Assembly: GCA_964398295.1 (NCBI GenBank)
Contig: CAYNMW010000007.1
Span: forward strand, 1-47,500
Source of the DNA: CALFUK01 sp964398295
Lineage (GTDB): Bacteria > Bacteroidota > Bacteroidia > Chitinophagales > Saprospiraceae
Length of the DNA: 47,500 nt
Reading direction: 5' to 3'
Below, one piece after another: positions 25,603 through 32,780 of the stretch. Each line of letters opens with the position of its first letter. Positions within the stretch are counted from its first letter, which is position 1. The translations under genes were made by a program, and so were the position numbers. Below the pieces are notes generated by a model. The model saw nothing but the letters and a program-made list of their open reading frames with translations. It was not told where the DNA came from and searched no databases.

Positions 25603-25719
25603 ATGAAAGTTAGAGCATCCATCAAAAAGAGATCTGCAGATTGCAAGATCATCCGACGTAAAGGGAAGCTTTATGTTATTAATAAAAAGAATCCCAGATT
25701 CAAGCAAAGACAAGGTTAA
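25603..25719 (+). CDS. rpmJ: 50S ribosomal protein L36, zinc-free type
   Basis: From ATG 25603 to TAA 25719 the gene codes for 38 residues: MKVRASIKKRSADCKIIRRK then GKLYVINKKNPRFKQRQG. The pattern KCKxIRRKG...NPRFKQRQG identifies L36. The zinc form has three Cys and one His; here only one Cys remains (SADC), and the other ligand sites hold Ala/Ser, Asn and Phe. It lies between infA and rpsM. Confidence 0.97.
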   Translation: MKVRASIKKRSADCKIIRRKGKLYVINKKNPRFKQRQG

Positions 25720-25722
25720 TAT

Positions 25723-26100
25723 ATGGCAAGGATAGCAGGTGTAGACTTACCGAGAAAAAAGAGAGGCGTTGTATCTCTTACTTACATTTATGGCATAGGA
25801 GATTCTAAAGCACATGAAATCTTACAGAAAGTAGGTCTTGACGATCATACTACTGTCGAGAATTGGACTGATGATCACATTCGTGAAATCACCAAAATGC
25901 TTCAGGATGATTATAAGGTTGAAGGAGAATTGAGATCAGATATTCAAACGAATATCAAACGATTGATGGACATAGGTTCATATAGAGGGATCAGACACAG
26001 AAAAGGATTACCTGTAAGAGGTCAGCGTACCAAGACGAATGCTCGGACTAGAAAGGGTAAGAAAAAGACAGTTGCTAACAAGAAAAAAGCTACTAAATAG
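25723..26100 (+). CDS. rpsM: 30S ribosomal protein S13
   Basis: The 125-residue product shows the S13 signatures MARIAGVDLPRKKRGVVSL, YIYGIG, then RLMDIGSYRGIRHRKGLPVR and GQRTKTNARTRKG. S13 contacts the P-site tRNA through its basic C-terminal tail and forms a bridge to L5. Its TAG stop is directly followed by the rpsK ATG with no spacer. Confidence 0.98.
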   Translation: MARIAGVDLPRKKRGVVSLTYIYGIGDSKAHEILQKVGLDDHTTVENWTDDHIREITKMLQDDYKVEGELRSDIQTNIKRLMDIGSYRGIRHRKGLPVRGQRTKTNARTRKGKKKTVANKKKATK

Positions 26101-26481
26101 ATGGCAAAAGCTAAGAAAAAACGTAAAGTTAATGTTGAACCGGAAGGTCTTGCATACATCAAGGCTAGTTTCAACAACATCATCGTTACTCTCTGTAACA
26201 AACAAGGACAGGTTATATCCTGGTCTTCAGCTGGTAAAGCTGGTTTCAGAGGGTCAAAAAAGAATACACCATTTGCTGCACAGAAAGCAGCTAGTGATGC
26301 AGGACAGGTTGCTTATGACGCTGGCTTACGATTCGTTGAAGTAAAAGTGAAAGGTCCAGGTTCTGGAAGAGAAGCTGCAATCAGAGCTATCGACAATATG
26401 GGAATCAAAGTGACTAGAATTACTGATACGACTCCAATTCCGCACAATGGATGTCGTCCACCAAAAAGAAGAAGAGTTTAA
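26101..26481 (+). CDS. rpsK: 30S ribosomal protein S11
   Basis: The 126-residue protein has the S11 signatures AYIKASFNNIIVTLCN, WSSAGKAGFRGSKKNTPFAA, and the C-terminal TRITDTTPIPHNGCRPPKRR. S11 sits on the platform with S6 and S18 near the E site. The gene begins on the base after the rpsM stop. Confidence 0.98.
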   Translation: MAKAKKKRKVNVEPEGLAYIKASFNNIIVTLCNKQGQVISWSSAGKAGFRGSKKNTPFAAQKAASDAGQVAYDAGLRFVEVKVKGPGSGREAAIRAIDNMGIKVTRITDTTPIPHNGCRPPKRRRV

Positions 26482-26505
26482 CCTCTAATAGCAAGCTAAT
26501 AAACT

Positions 26506-27117
26506 ATGGCAAGATATACAGGACCAAAAACAAAAAAAGCCAGAACATTCGGCGAACCAATATACGGTCTGGACAAAGCATTTGACAGAAGAAAGTATGG
26601 ACCAGGTCAACACGGACCTTCCAGAAGAAGAAAACAGAAGTCAGATTATGCTTTGCAGTTAACCGAAAAACAAAAAGCAAAATACACTTACGGTGTGCTT
26701 GAACGTCAATTCAGAAATTTATACGTAAAAGCAAACAGTAAGAAAGGGGTAACAGGTGAAATCCTTCTTCAATTCCTCGAAGCAAGATTGGATAACACCG
26801 TATTCAGAATGGGCATTGCGCCTACAAGAAGAGCAGCAAGACAGCTTGTCTCGCATAAACACATCCTGGTAAATGGAATACTCACAAACATTCCATCATT
26901 CTCATTAAGACCAGGTGATGTCGTCACAGTGAGAGGAAAGTCTCAAAATTTGCAGGTAATCAGTGATTCTATTTCATCTAAAAGTGATGTCAGAAACTTT
27001 GGATGGTTAGAATTCAATCCGGACAAAAAGGAAGGTATTTTCCTGGAATACCCGGAAAGAGAAAAGATTCCTGAAAAAATTAATGAGCAGCTTATTGTAG
27101 AATTATATTCTAAGTAG
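26506..27117 (+). CDS. rpsD: 30S ribosomal protein S4
   Basis: The 203-residue protein begins MARYTGPKTKKARTFGEPIY and contains PGQHGPSRRRKQKSDYALQL, typical of the Cys-free S4 form. The S4 RNA-binding domain reads LEARLDNTVFRMGIAPTRR, then ARQLVSHKHILVNG. S4 starts small-subunit assembly and, in several bacteria, represses the alpha operon. A 51-nt gap precedes rpoA. Confidence 0.98.
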   Translation: MARYTGPKTKKARTFGEPIYGLDKAFDRRKYGPGQHGPSRRRKQKSDYALQLTEKQKAKYTYGVLERQFRNLYVKANSKKGVTGEILLQFLEARLDNTVFRMGIAPTRRAARQLVSHKHILVNGILTNIPSFSLRPGDVVTVRGKSQNLQVISDSISSKSDVRNFGWLEFNPDKKEGIFLEYPEREKIPEKINEQLIVELYSK

Positions 27118-27168
27118 GCATTTTAAGCTCGGTTTCATTTTTTGATCTAAATTCTTCAATCATTCTAT

Positions 27169-28167
27169 ATGAGTATATTAAATTTTCAGAAACCAGATAA
27201 GATAATTCTACAGAAAGCCGATGACTTTGACGGGACATTCGAGTTTAAACCTCTTGAACCTGGATTTGGACAAACAATCGGAAATTCTCTTAGAAGAGTT
27301 TTACTGTCTTCTTTAGAAGGTTATGCTATTTCTGCTGTTAGGATTGCAGGCGTAGACCATGAGTTTTCTACCATTAAAGGAGTTGTTGAAGATGTCGTTG
27401 ATATCATTCTTAATCTGAAGCAAGTTCGATTGAAAAGAACCATTGAAGATGATGAATCAGCAGAAGAGAAAATATACCTTACCATCACTGGTAAAGAAAC
27501 GTTTACTGCAGCTGACATCGAAGGAAGCACAAATGTTTTTCAAGTCATGAATCCTGAGATGGTTATCTGCAATATGGAGCCATTCGTAAATATAGAAATG
27601 GAGCTTACCATTACCAATGGTCGAGGTTATGTACCTGCTGAAGAGAATTTGCCTAAGGATGCACCGATTGGTGTTATTCCAGTGGATGCCATTTATACAC
27701 CAATTAAGAAAGTTGCATATTCTATAGAAAATACCAGAGTTGGTCAACGAACAGATTATGAGAAGCTGACTATCGAGTTGAAAACAGATGGTACAATCCA
27801 TCCCGAAGAAGCAGTGAAAGAAGCATCTCGTATACTCATTCAGCATTTGATGTTGATTACAGATGAAAACATCACATTCAATGATTCAGCGTCTGCAGAA
27901 GAAAATATCGTAGATGAGCATATTCTTCACATGCGTAAACTATTGAAGACTTCTCTTGAAGATCTTGACCTGTCTGTAAGAGCATATAATTGTTTGAAAG
28001 CAGCTAAAATCAACAGCCTCGGAGAAATGGTGAAATACGACACTCATGAGTTGTTGAAGTTTAGAAACTTTGGTAAAAAATCTTTGGTTGAAATCGAAGA
28101 GCTTTTACAGAATAAAGGATTAACCTTTGGAATGGACTTGTCTAAATACAAATTGGACGAGGCATAA
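27169..28167 (+). CDS. rpoA: DNA-directed RNA polymerase subunit alpha
   Basis: The 332-residue subunit has the N-terminal dimerisation domain (FEPLEPGFGQTIGNSLRR-like segment, LLSSLEGYAISAVRI, VEDVVDIILNLK) and the C-terminal DNA-binding domain (about residues 255-325). The UP-element-contacting residues are kept: LSVRAYNCLKAAKINSLGEM has the Arg, Asn, Cys and Lys of E. coli positions 265-271. Alpha nucleates polymerase assembly. It is the usual penultimate gene of the alpha operon. Confidence 0.98.
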   Translation: MSILNFQKPDKIILQKADDFDGTFEFKPLEPGFGQTIGNSLRRVLLSSLEGYAISAVRIAGVDHEFSTIKGVVEDVVDIILNLKQVRLKRTIEDDESAEEKIYLTITGKETFTAADIEGSTNVFQVMNPEMVICNMEPFVNIEMELTITNGRGYVPAEENLPKDAPIGVIPVDAIYTPIKKVAYSIENTRVGQRTDYEKLTIELKTDGTIHPEEAVKEASRILIQHLMLITDENITFNDSASAEENIVDEHILHMRKLLKTSLEDLDLSVRAYNCLKAAKINSLGEMVKYDTHELLKFRNFGKKSLVEIEELLQNKGLTFGMDLSKYKLDEA

Positions 28168-28190
28168 ATAAACTATTTAAATGTATTTAC

Positions 28191-28212
28191 CAGTCCACGA
28201 AAGTGTTGACGG
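28191..28212 (+). promoter_or_regulatory. Small GAAA-loop hairpin in the rpoA-rplQ gap
   Basis: GTCCAC (28193-28198), loop GAAA, GTG, a TT bulge and GAC (28208-28210) can form a 6-bp stem capped by a GNRA tetraloop. It lies in the 73-nt gap, about 30 nt before the rplQ ATG. Function unknown; such short stems can occur by chance. Confidence 0.25.
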
Positions 28213-28240
28213 TGGTGCGATGATCATAAATTAATTAAAA

Positions 28241-28729
28241 ATGAGACACGGTAAAAAATTCAATCATCTCGGAAGGAAAAAAGGGCACAGACGTGCAACC
28301 TTGATGAACTTGTCAAATGCGTTGATTCAACACAAGAGAATCAATACTACACTAGCAAAAGCTAAAGCACTTAGAAAGCATATTGAGCCTATCATCACGA
28401 AGGCAAAAACAAATACAACGCATAGTAGGAGAGTTGTCTTTGGCTATCTACAGGATAAAGCAGCTGTTAAAGAATTGTTTGAAGAAATTTCAACAAAGGT
28501 AGCAGACAGACCAGGTGGATATCTTAGAGTCATTAAGACTGGATTTCGAAAAGGTGATGGAGCTGAGACTGCAATGATTGAGTTCGTGGATTATAATGAC
28601 GTATACACCGCTAGTGGAGCAGCACCAGGTGCTAAAAAGACAAGAAGACGAAGAGGTGGTAAGAAAAAAGCTGGAGCCGCTACTGCAGCTGCCGCTACTG
28701 CTGCTGCTGTATCTTCAGAAGAAGAATAA
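28241..28729 (+). CDS. rplQ: 50S ribosomal protein L17, with Ala/Lys-rich tail
   Basis: The L17 core is clear: MRHGKKFNHLGRKKGHRRA, LIQHKRINTTLAKAKALR and a C-terminal GGYLRVIKTGFRKGDGAETA. The product has 162 residues, longer than the 116-130 common in other bacteria. The extra part runs from about residue 127: a basic KKTRRRRGGKKKAG stretch, then an Ala/Thr run and an acidic SSEEE end. L17 lies near the tunnel exit. It is the last gene of the cluster, with a terminator 35 nt downstream. Confidence 0.97.
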   Translation: MRHGKKFNHLGRKKGHRRATLMNLSNALIQHKRINTTLAKAKALRKHIEPIITKAKTNTTHSRRVVFGYLQDKAAVKELFEEISTKVADRPGGYLRVIKTGFRKGDGAETAMIEFVDYNDVYTASGAAPGAKKTRRRRGGKKKAGAATAAAATAAAVSSEEE

Positions 28730-28763
28730 GTCTCTTTTTTAAAAGCAGTAAAGAAATAAGATT

Positions 28764-28797
28764 AACCCTTCTAACAATTGGTTGGAAGGGTTTTCTA
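28764..28797 (+). terminator. Intrinsic terminator of the ribosomal operon
   Basis: AACCCTTCTAAC (28764-28775), loop AATTG, GTTGGAAGGGTT (28781-28792) form a 12-bp stem with one T-G wobble, followed by TTTTCT. It lies just after rplQ and is the clearest terminator in the window. Confidence 0.85.
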
Positions 28798-29006
28798 TTA
28801 GCGCCAATCATAGTTTCTGGCTCATCGGAGGGGATTTAGGGGATTAGATATTGATCAGCTCCTTTATTGAAGCACAAAATTTTCTTAACTAAATGACATT
28901 GGGAACGGAGTCAGCTTGGCAGCAGACAGGTCCTTTGGCTCAATAGATTAATGCACTTTCATTTTCAACTGAATCGAAGGTCTCCTAATTCATATAATAA
29001 TATTTC

Positions 29007-29014
29007 TATATTTG
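29007..29014 (+). promoter_or_regulatory. Promoter -7 element of carA
   Basis: TATATTTG matches TAnnTTTG exactly and lies 23 nt before the carA GTG. No clear TTG stands upstream at the usual spacing. The rest of the 240-nt gap after the terminator shows nothing recognisable. Confidence 0.5.
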
Positions 29015-29037
29015 TTGCGAATTTTTAATAATCAATC

Positions 29038-30144
29038 GTGCAAGAGAACCTCAGAAAATCAGTATTAATTTTAGAAGACGGATTAGTCTTTGAAGGCTTC
29101 GCCGCAGGTGCAGAAGGAACAGCAACAGGAGAAATATGTTTCAATACAGGCATGACCGGATATCAAGAAGTCTTTACAGACCCTTCGTATCATGGACAGG
29201 TTTTGGTAACAACTAATGCACATATAGGTAACTATGGAATCAAAGACGATGAAGTAGAATCTGAAAAAATCCAAATTTCAGCCCTTGTGTGCAAGAACTT
29301 TACCAATCAGTATTCAAGACAAATGGCAACCGAATACATTGATGACTATTTTAAAAACAAAAACATTGTCGTCATTCATGGTGTCGATACCAGAATGTTA
29401 GTCCGCCACATCAGATCTAAAGGAGCGATGAATGTCATCATTTCTACAGAAGTGGATGATTTAGACTCACTCAAGAATACATTGAAAAAAGTTCCCAGCA
29501 TGGATGGACTTGAGTTGGCTTCTAAGGTGACAACAGAAGAAGCCTATTTCATTGGAAATGAAAATGCTGCACACAAAGTTGCAGTGTTGGACTTTGGGAC
29601 TAAGAAAAATATTTTGAGATGCTTCACAGAAAGAGATTGTTACCTCAAAGTATTTCCTGCAAAAACGACTTTTGAAGAATTAACAAGTTGGGATTGTGAT
29701 GGTTTCTTTTTGTCAAATGGACCTGGTGATCCAGCGGCAATGGATTACGCAATAGCTTTGGCAAAGAAAATTATCGAACTTGATAAGCCTGTATTTGGTA
29801 TTTGTTTAGGACATCAAATACTAGCACTGGCTGTAGATATCCCAACATATAAAATGCACCACGGACATCGTGGGATTAATCAACCCGTTAAAAATCTGGT
29901 TACAGGATTATGTGAAATAACGAGCCAGAACCATGGTTTCGGTGTCAATCCAGAGGCGATCAAATCCAGCGACCAAGTAGAAATAACACATATGAACCTC
30001 AACGATGATACAATCGAAGGGATTCGACTTAAAGATAAACCAGCGTTCTCGGTACAATATCACCCAGAAGCTGCTCCAGGACCACATGATGCTAGATATC
30101 TATTTGACAATTTCGTTGAACTAATCAAAACAGCAAAAAGCTAA
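29038..30144 (+). CDS. carA: Carbamoyl-phosphate synthase small subunit (glutamine amidotransferase)
   Basis: The 368-residue protein frees ammonia from glutamine for carbamoyl phosphate, feeding arginine and pyrimidine synthesis. The N-terminal CPSase domain has FNTGMTGYQEVFTDPSY. The class I amidotransferase domain has SNGPGDP, the nucleophile Cys in FGICLGHQ, HHGHRGINQPV, TSQNHGFGVN and the His-Glu pair in VQYHPEAAPGPHD. The start appears to be GTG 29038 (no ATG nearby fits). carB is not in the window. eno begins 7 nt downstream, so the two may share a transcript. Confidence 0.97.
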   Translation: MQENLRKSVLILEDGLVFEGFAAGAEGTATGEICFNTGMTGYQEVFTDPSYHGQVLVTTNAHIGNYGIKDDEVESEKIQISALVCKNFTNQYSRQMATEYIDDYFKNKNIVVIHGVDTRMLVRHIRSKGAMNVIISTEVDDLDSLKNTLKKVPSMDGLELASKVTTEEAYFIGNENAAHKVAVLDFGTKKNILRCFTERDCYLKVFPAKTTFEELTSWDCDGFFLSNGPGDPAAMDYAIALAKKIIELDKPVFGICLGHQILALAVDIPTYKMHHGHRGINQPVKNLVTGLCEITSQNHGFGVNPEAIKSSDQVEITHMNLNDDTIEGIRLKDKPAFSVQYHPEAAPGPHDARYLFDNFVELIKTAKS

Positions 30145-30151
30145 AATTATT

Positions 30152-31435
30152 ATGAGTGAAATTATTGATATCCTGGCAAGGGAAATACTGGACTCCAGAG
30201 GTAATCCAACCGTCGAAGTTGAAGTGTTGACAGAAGAAGGGTTTGTTGGACGCGCAGCAGTGCCATCAGGAGCCTCAACAGGCAAGTATGAAGCTGTTGA
30301 GCTGAGAGATGGAGAAAAAGACCGTTATTTGGGTAAAGGAGTGACTACAGCCTGTCAGAATGTAGAGACAACAATCAAAAACGGCATTATCGGTATTGAT
30401 GTGTTCGAACAGAAATACATTGATTCATTGATGAACGAATTGGATGGTACTGAAAATAAAGGTTCATTAGGAGCTAATGCTATCCTTGGGGTGTCCTTAG
30501 CTGTTGCCAAAGCCGCAGCTGCTGAATCCTTCCAACCATTGTACAGATACATTGGAGGAGTTAGTGCACATGTACTGCCAGTGCCAATGATGAATATTTT
30601 AAATGGAGGTTCTCACGCTGATAATAGTATTGATTTTCAGGAATTCATGATCATGCCGGTTGGTGCTGATACCTTTTCAGAGGGGTTAAGAATGGGAGTA
30701 GAGATTTTCCATCACCTCAAGAAAGTACTCAAATCTAAAGGCTATTCAACTAACGTAGGTGATGAAGGTGGTTTTGCACCTAACATCAAATCCAATGATG
30801 AAGCTGTCGAAATCGTATTGAAATCTATCGAAACAGCAGGTTATAAACCAGGCGATGAAGTCATGATCGCAATGGATGCTGCTGCATCTGAATTTTATGA
30901 TTCAAAAAAGGCTGCGTATGTATTGCATAAATCAAGTGGCGAAGAATTAAGTACAGCCGATATGGTTAGCTACTGGGAAGACTGGACAAAGAAGTATCCA
31001 ATATTTTCGATTGAAGATGGACTTGATGAAGACGACTGGCAAGGATGGCAAGATCTAAATGCACGAATAGGCGACAAAATACAATTGGTAGGAGATGATT
31101 TATTTGTCACCAATACAAAAAGATTGCAAAGAGGTATTGATGAGCAGTCTGCCAATTCGATTTTGATTAAAGTAAATCAAATTGGTTCCTTATCTGAAAC
31201 CATTGATGCCGTGAATCTTGCAAATAGAAATAAATTCACGAGTGTTATGAGTCACAGATCTGGTGAAACCGAAGACACAACAATTGCTGATTTGGCAGTC
31301 GCATTAAATACTGGACAAATCAAAACAGGTTCAGCATCTAGAAGTGATCGGATAGCTAAATACAATCAATTATTAAGAATTGAAGAGGACTTGGTCGATC
31401 AAGCTTATTATCCTGGTAAATCTATATTGAAATAA
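30152..31435 (+). CDS. eno: Enolase
   Basis: The 427-residue enzyme turns 2-phosphoglycerate into phosphoenolpyruvate. The family signatures are complete: AREILDSRGNPTVEVEV, SGASTGKYEAVELRD, and metal ligands in AMDAAASEFYD, SIEDGLDEDDW and LVGDDLFVTN. The catalytic Lys lies in ILIKVNQIGSLSET and the active-site His and Arg in MSHRSGETEDT. The length is standard. It sits between carA and the DivIC/FtsB-like gene. Confidence 0.98.
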   Translation: MSEIIDILAREILDSRGNPTVEVEVLTEEGFVGRAAVPSGASTGKYEAVELRDGEKDRYLGKGVTTACQNVETTIKNGIIGIDVFEQKYIDSLMNELDGTENKGSLGANAILGVSLAVAKAAAAESFQPLYRYIGGVSAHVLPVPMMNILNGGSHADNSIDFQEFMIMPVGADTFSEGLRMGVEIFHHLKKVLKSKGYSTNVGDEGGFAPNIKSNDEAVEIVLKSIETAGYKPGDEVMIAMDAAASEFYDSKKAAYVLHKSSGEELSTADMVSYWEDWTKKYPIFSIEDGLDEDDWQGWQDLNARIGDKIQLVGDDLFVTNTKRLQRGIDEQSANSILIKVNQIGSLSETIDAVNLANRNKFTSVMSHRSGETEDTTIADLAVALNTGQIKTGSASRSDRIAKYNQLLRIEEDLVDQAYYPGKSILK

Positions 31436-31457
31436 GCTGTATAATTCCTTATATTTG
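31427..31457 (+). promoter_or_regulatory. Promoter candidate of the DivIC/FtsB-like gene
   Basis: TTG (31427-31429), a 20-nt spacer and TATATTTG (31450-31457) fit the Bacteroidota consensus. The -7 element ends only 13 nt before the GTG start, so the transcript leader would be very short. Confidence 0.5.
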
Positions 31458-31470
31458 AAAAAAATTTAAT

Positions 31471-31785
31471 GTGAGTTATACCAGAAAACTACTATTATCC
31501 TTCACAAAAGGAGGTCATAAACTTTGGTTTAATAAGTATTTTCTAAGCTTTCTTATATTCGCAATTTATTTGTGCTTCTTTGATCAATATAATATGTTCG
31601 CTCAAATAAAACTTTCGAGTTCAGTTCAGGAATTGAAAGTGGAAAAACAGCGATATGAACAGCAACTCGTAAATGCATTGAAAGAAAAAGAGATGCTGAA
31701 AAAAGATGCTGAACGATATGCCCGAGAGCACTATTTTATGCACAAAGAAAATGAAGACGTGTATATCATCGAAGAAGTAAATTAG
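31471..31785 (+). CDS. Septum formation initiator (DivIC/FtsB-like)
   Basis: The 104-residue product has a basic cytoplasmic N-terminus, one membrane segment (about residues 23-40, KYFLSFLIFAIYLCFFDQ) and then a coiled coil (VQELKVEKQRYEQQLVNALK) ending in the DivIC/FtsB signature DAERYAREHYFMHKENEDVY. Such proteins join the divisome with FtsL and FtsQ. The gene follows eno, as FtsB does in many bacteria. The start is GTG 31471, with a promoter-like site just upstream. Confidence 0.92.
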   Translation: MSYTRKLLLSFTKGGHKLWFNKYFLSFLIFAIYLCFFDQYNMFAQIKLSSSVQELKVEKQRYEQQLVNALKEKEMLKKDAERYAREHYFMHKENEDVYIIEEVN

Positions 31786-31800
31786 CCAAAGTAACCAACC

Positions 31801-32670
31801 ATGAGTGTTTTAGTAGACAAGAATTCAAAAATTATCGTCCAAGGCTTTACAGGGAAAGAAGGATCTTTTCATTCAGAACAAATGATTGAATATGGAACAC
31901 CGATCATCGGTGGCGTAACGCCAGGTAAAGGTGGTAAAGACCATTTGGGAAAACCTGTATTCAACACGGTTACCGAAGCAGTCCAAAAACAAGGAGCTGA
32001 TACAAGTATTATTTTTGTGCCACCTAGATTTGCTGCTGATGCAATTATGGAATCTGCAGATGCCGGAATCAAGGTTATCATTTGTATAACAGAAGGTATT
32101 CCTGTTCAGGATATGGTTAAAGTATATGATTTTATTCAGGATAAAGATGTTCGATTGGTAGGTCCTAATTGTCCGGGCGTAATTACTCCAGGAGAAGCAA
32201 AATGTGGTATAATGCCAGGCTTTATTCACAATCCTGGTCGAATTGGGATCGTCTCAAGATCTGGTACACTCACTTATGAAGCTGTAGATCAAGTCACAAA
32301 AGCTGGTATGGGACAATCGACATGTATCGGTATTGGCGGTGATCCAATCGTTGGCACTACAACAAAAGAAGCCGTCGAGCTACTTATGAATGACCCCGAC
32401 ACTGATGGTATTGTGATGATCGGTGAAATCGGAGGAGGAATGGAAGCAGAAGCGGCTCATTATGTCAAAGAACATGGTACAAAACCAGTTGTCGGTTTTA
32501 TTGCAGGTCAAACTGCACCAAAAGGTCGTACAATGGGTCATGCTGGCGCAATTATAGGTGGAGAACATGATACTGCTGACGCTAAGATGAAAATCATGCG
32601 AGAATGTGGTATTCATGTCGTTGAATCTCCCGCAGATATTGGGTCTACAATGAAAAAGGCACTGTCCTAG
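31801..32670 (+). CDS. sucD: Succinyl-CoA ligase [ADP/GDP-forming] subunit alpha
   Basis: The 289-residue subunit binds CoA and carries the phospho-His of the TCA-cycle ligase. The CoA-binding Rossmann part has IIVQGFTGKEGSFHSEQM and GGVTPGKGGKDHLGKPVF; VGPNCPGVITPGEAKCGIMP follows. The phosphorylated His lies in APKGRTMGHAGAIIGG. The beta subunit gene sucC is not beside it, so the partner must be encoded elsewhere. It starts 15 nt after the DivIC/FtsB-like gene and may share its transcript. Confidence 0.97.
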   Translation: MSVLVDKNSKIIVQGFTGKEGSFHSEQMIEYGTPIIGGVTPGKGGKDHLGKPVFNTVTEAVQKQGADTSIIFVPPRFAADAIMESADAGIKVIICITEGIPVQDMVKVYDFIQDKDVRLVGPNCPGVITPGEAKCGIMPGFIHNPGRIGIVSRSGTLTYEAVDQVTKAGMGQSTCIGIGGDPIVGTTTKEAVELLMNDPDTDGIVMIGEIGGGMEAEAAHYVKEHGTKPVVGFIAGQTAPKGRTMGHAGAIIGGEHDTADAKMKIMRECGIHVVESPADIGSTMKKALS

Positions 32671-32780
32671 ATTTTACAAGATTTGCGTGTAACTACTCCA
32701 GAATCAAGCAAATAAGATTTTTATGTCGTAATTTGTGGTAACACTCCACTGATGCCGTCTTAATCTTAAAGCATTGAATT

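Noticed and set aside
13889..26205. Minus-strand ORFs inside the ribosomal cluster, such as 15552-15839 and 26008-26205
   Set aside because: They overlap strongly conserved ribosomal genes and show no recognisable product.
28798..29006. Possible small gene or RNA in the gap between the ribosomal terminator and carA
   Set aside because: I see no open frame with a plausible product and no convincing RNA fold; only the -7 element near its end can be supported.
32671..32780. Promoter for copy 1 at GTAATTTG (32728-32735)
   Set aside because: It has one mismatch in the -7 element and no TTG at a fitting distance, so it is too weak to list.
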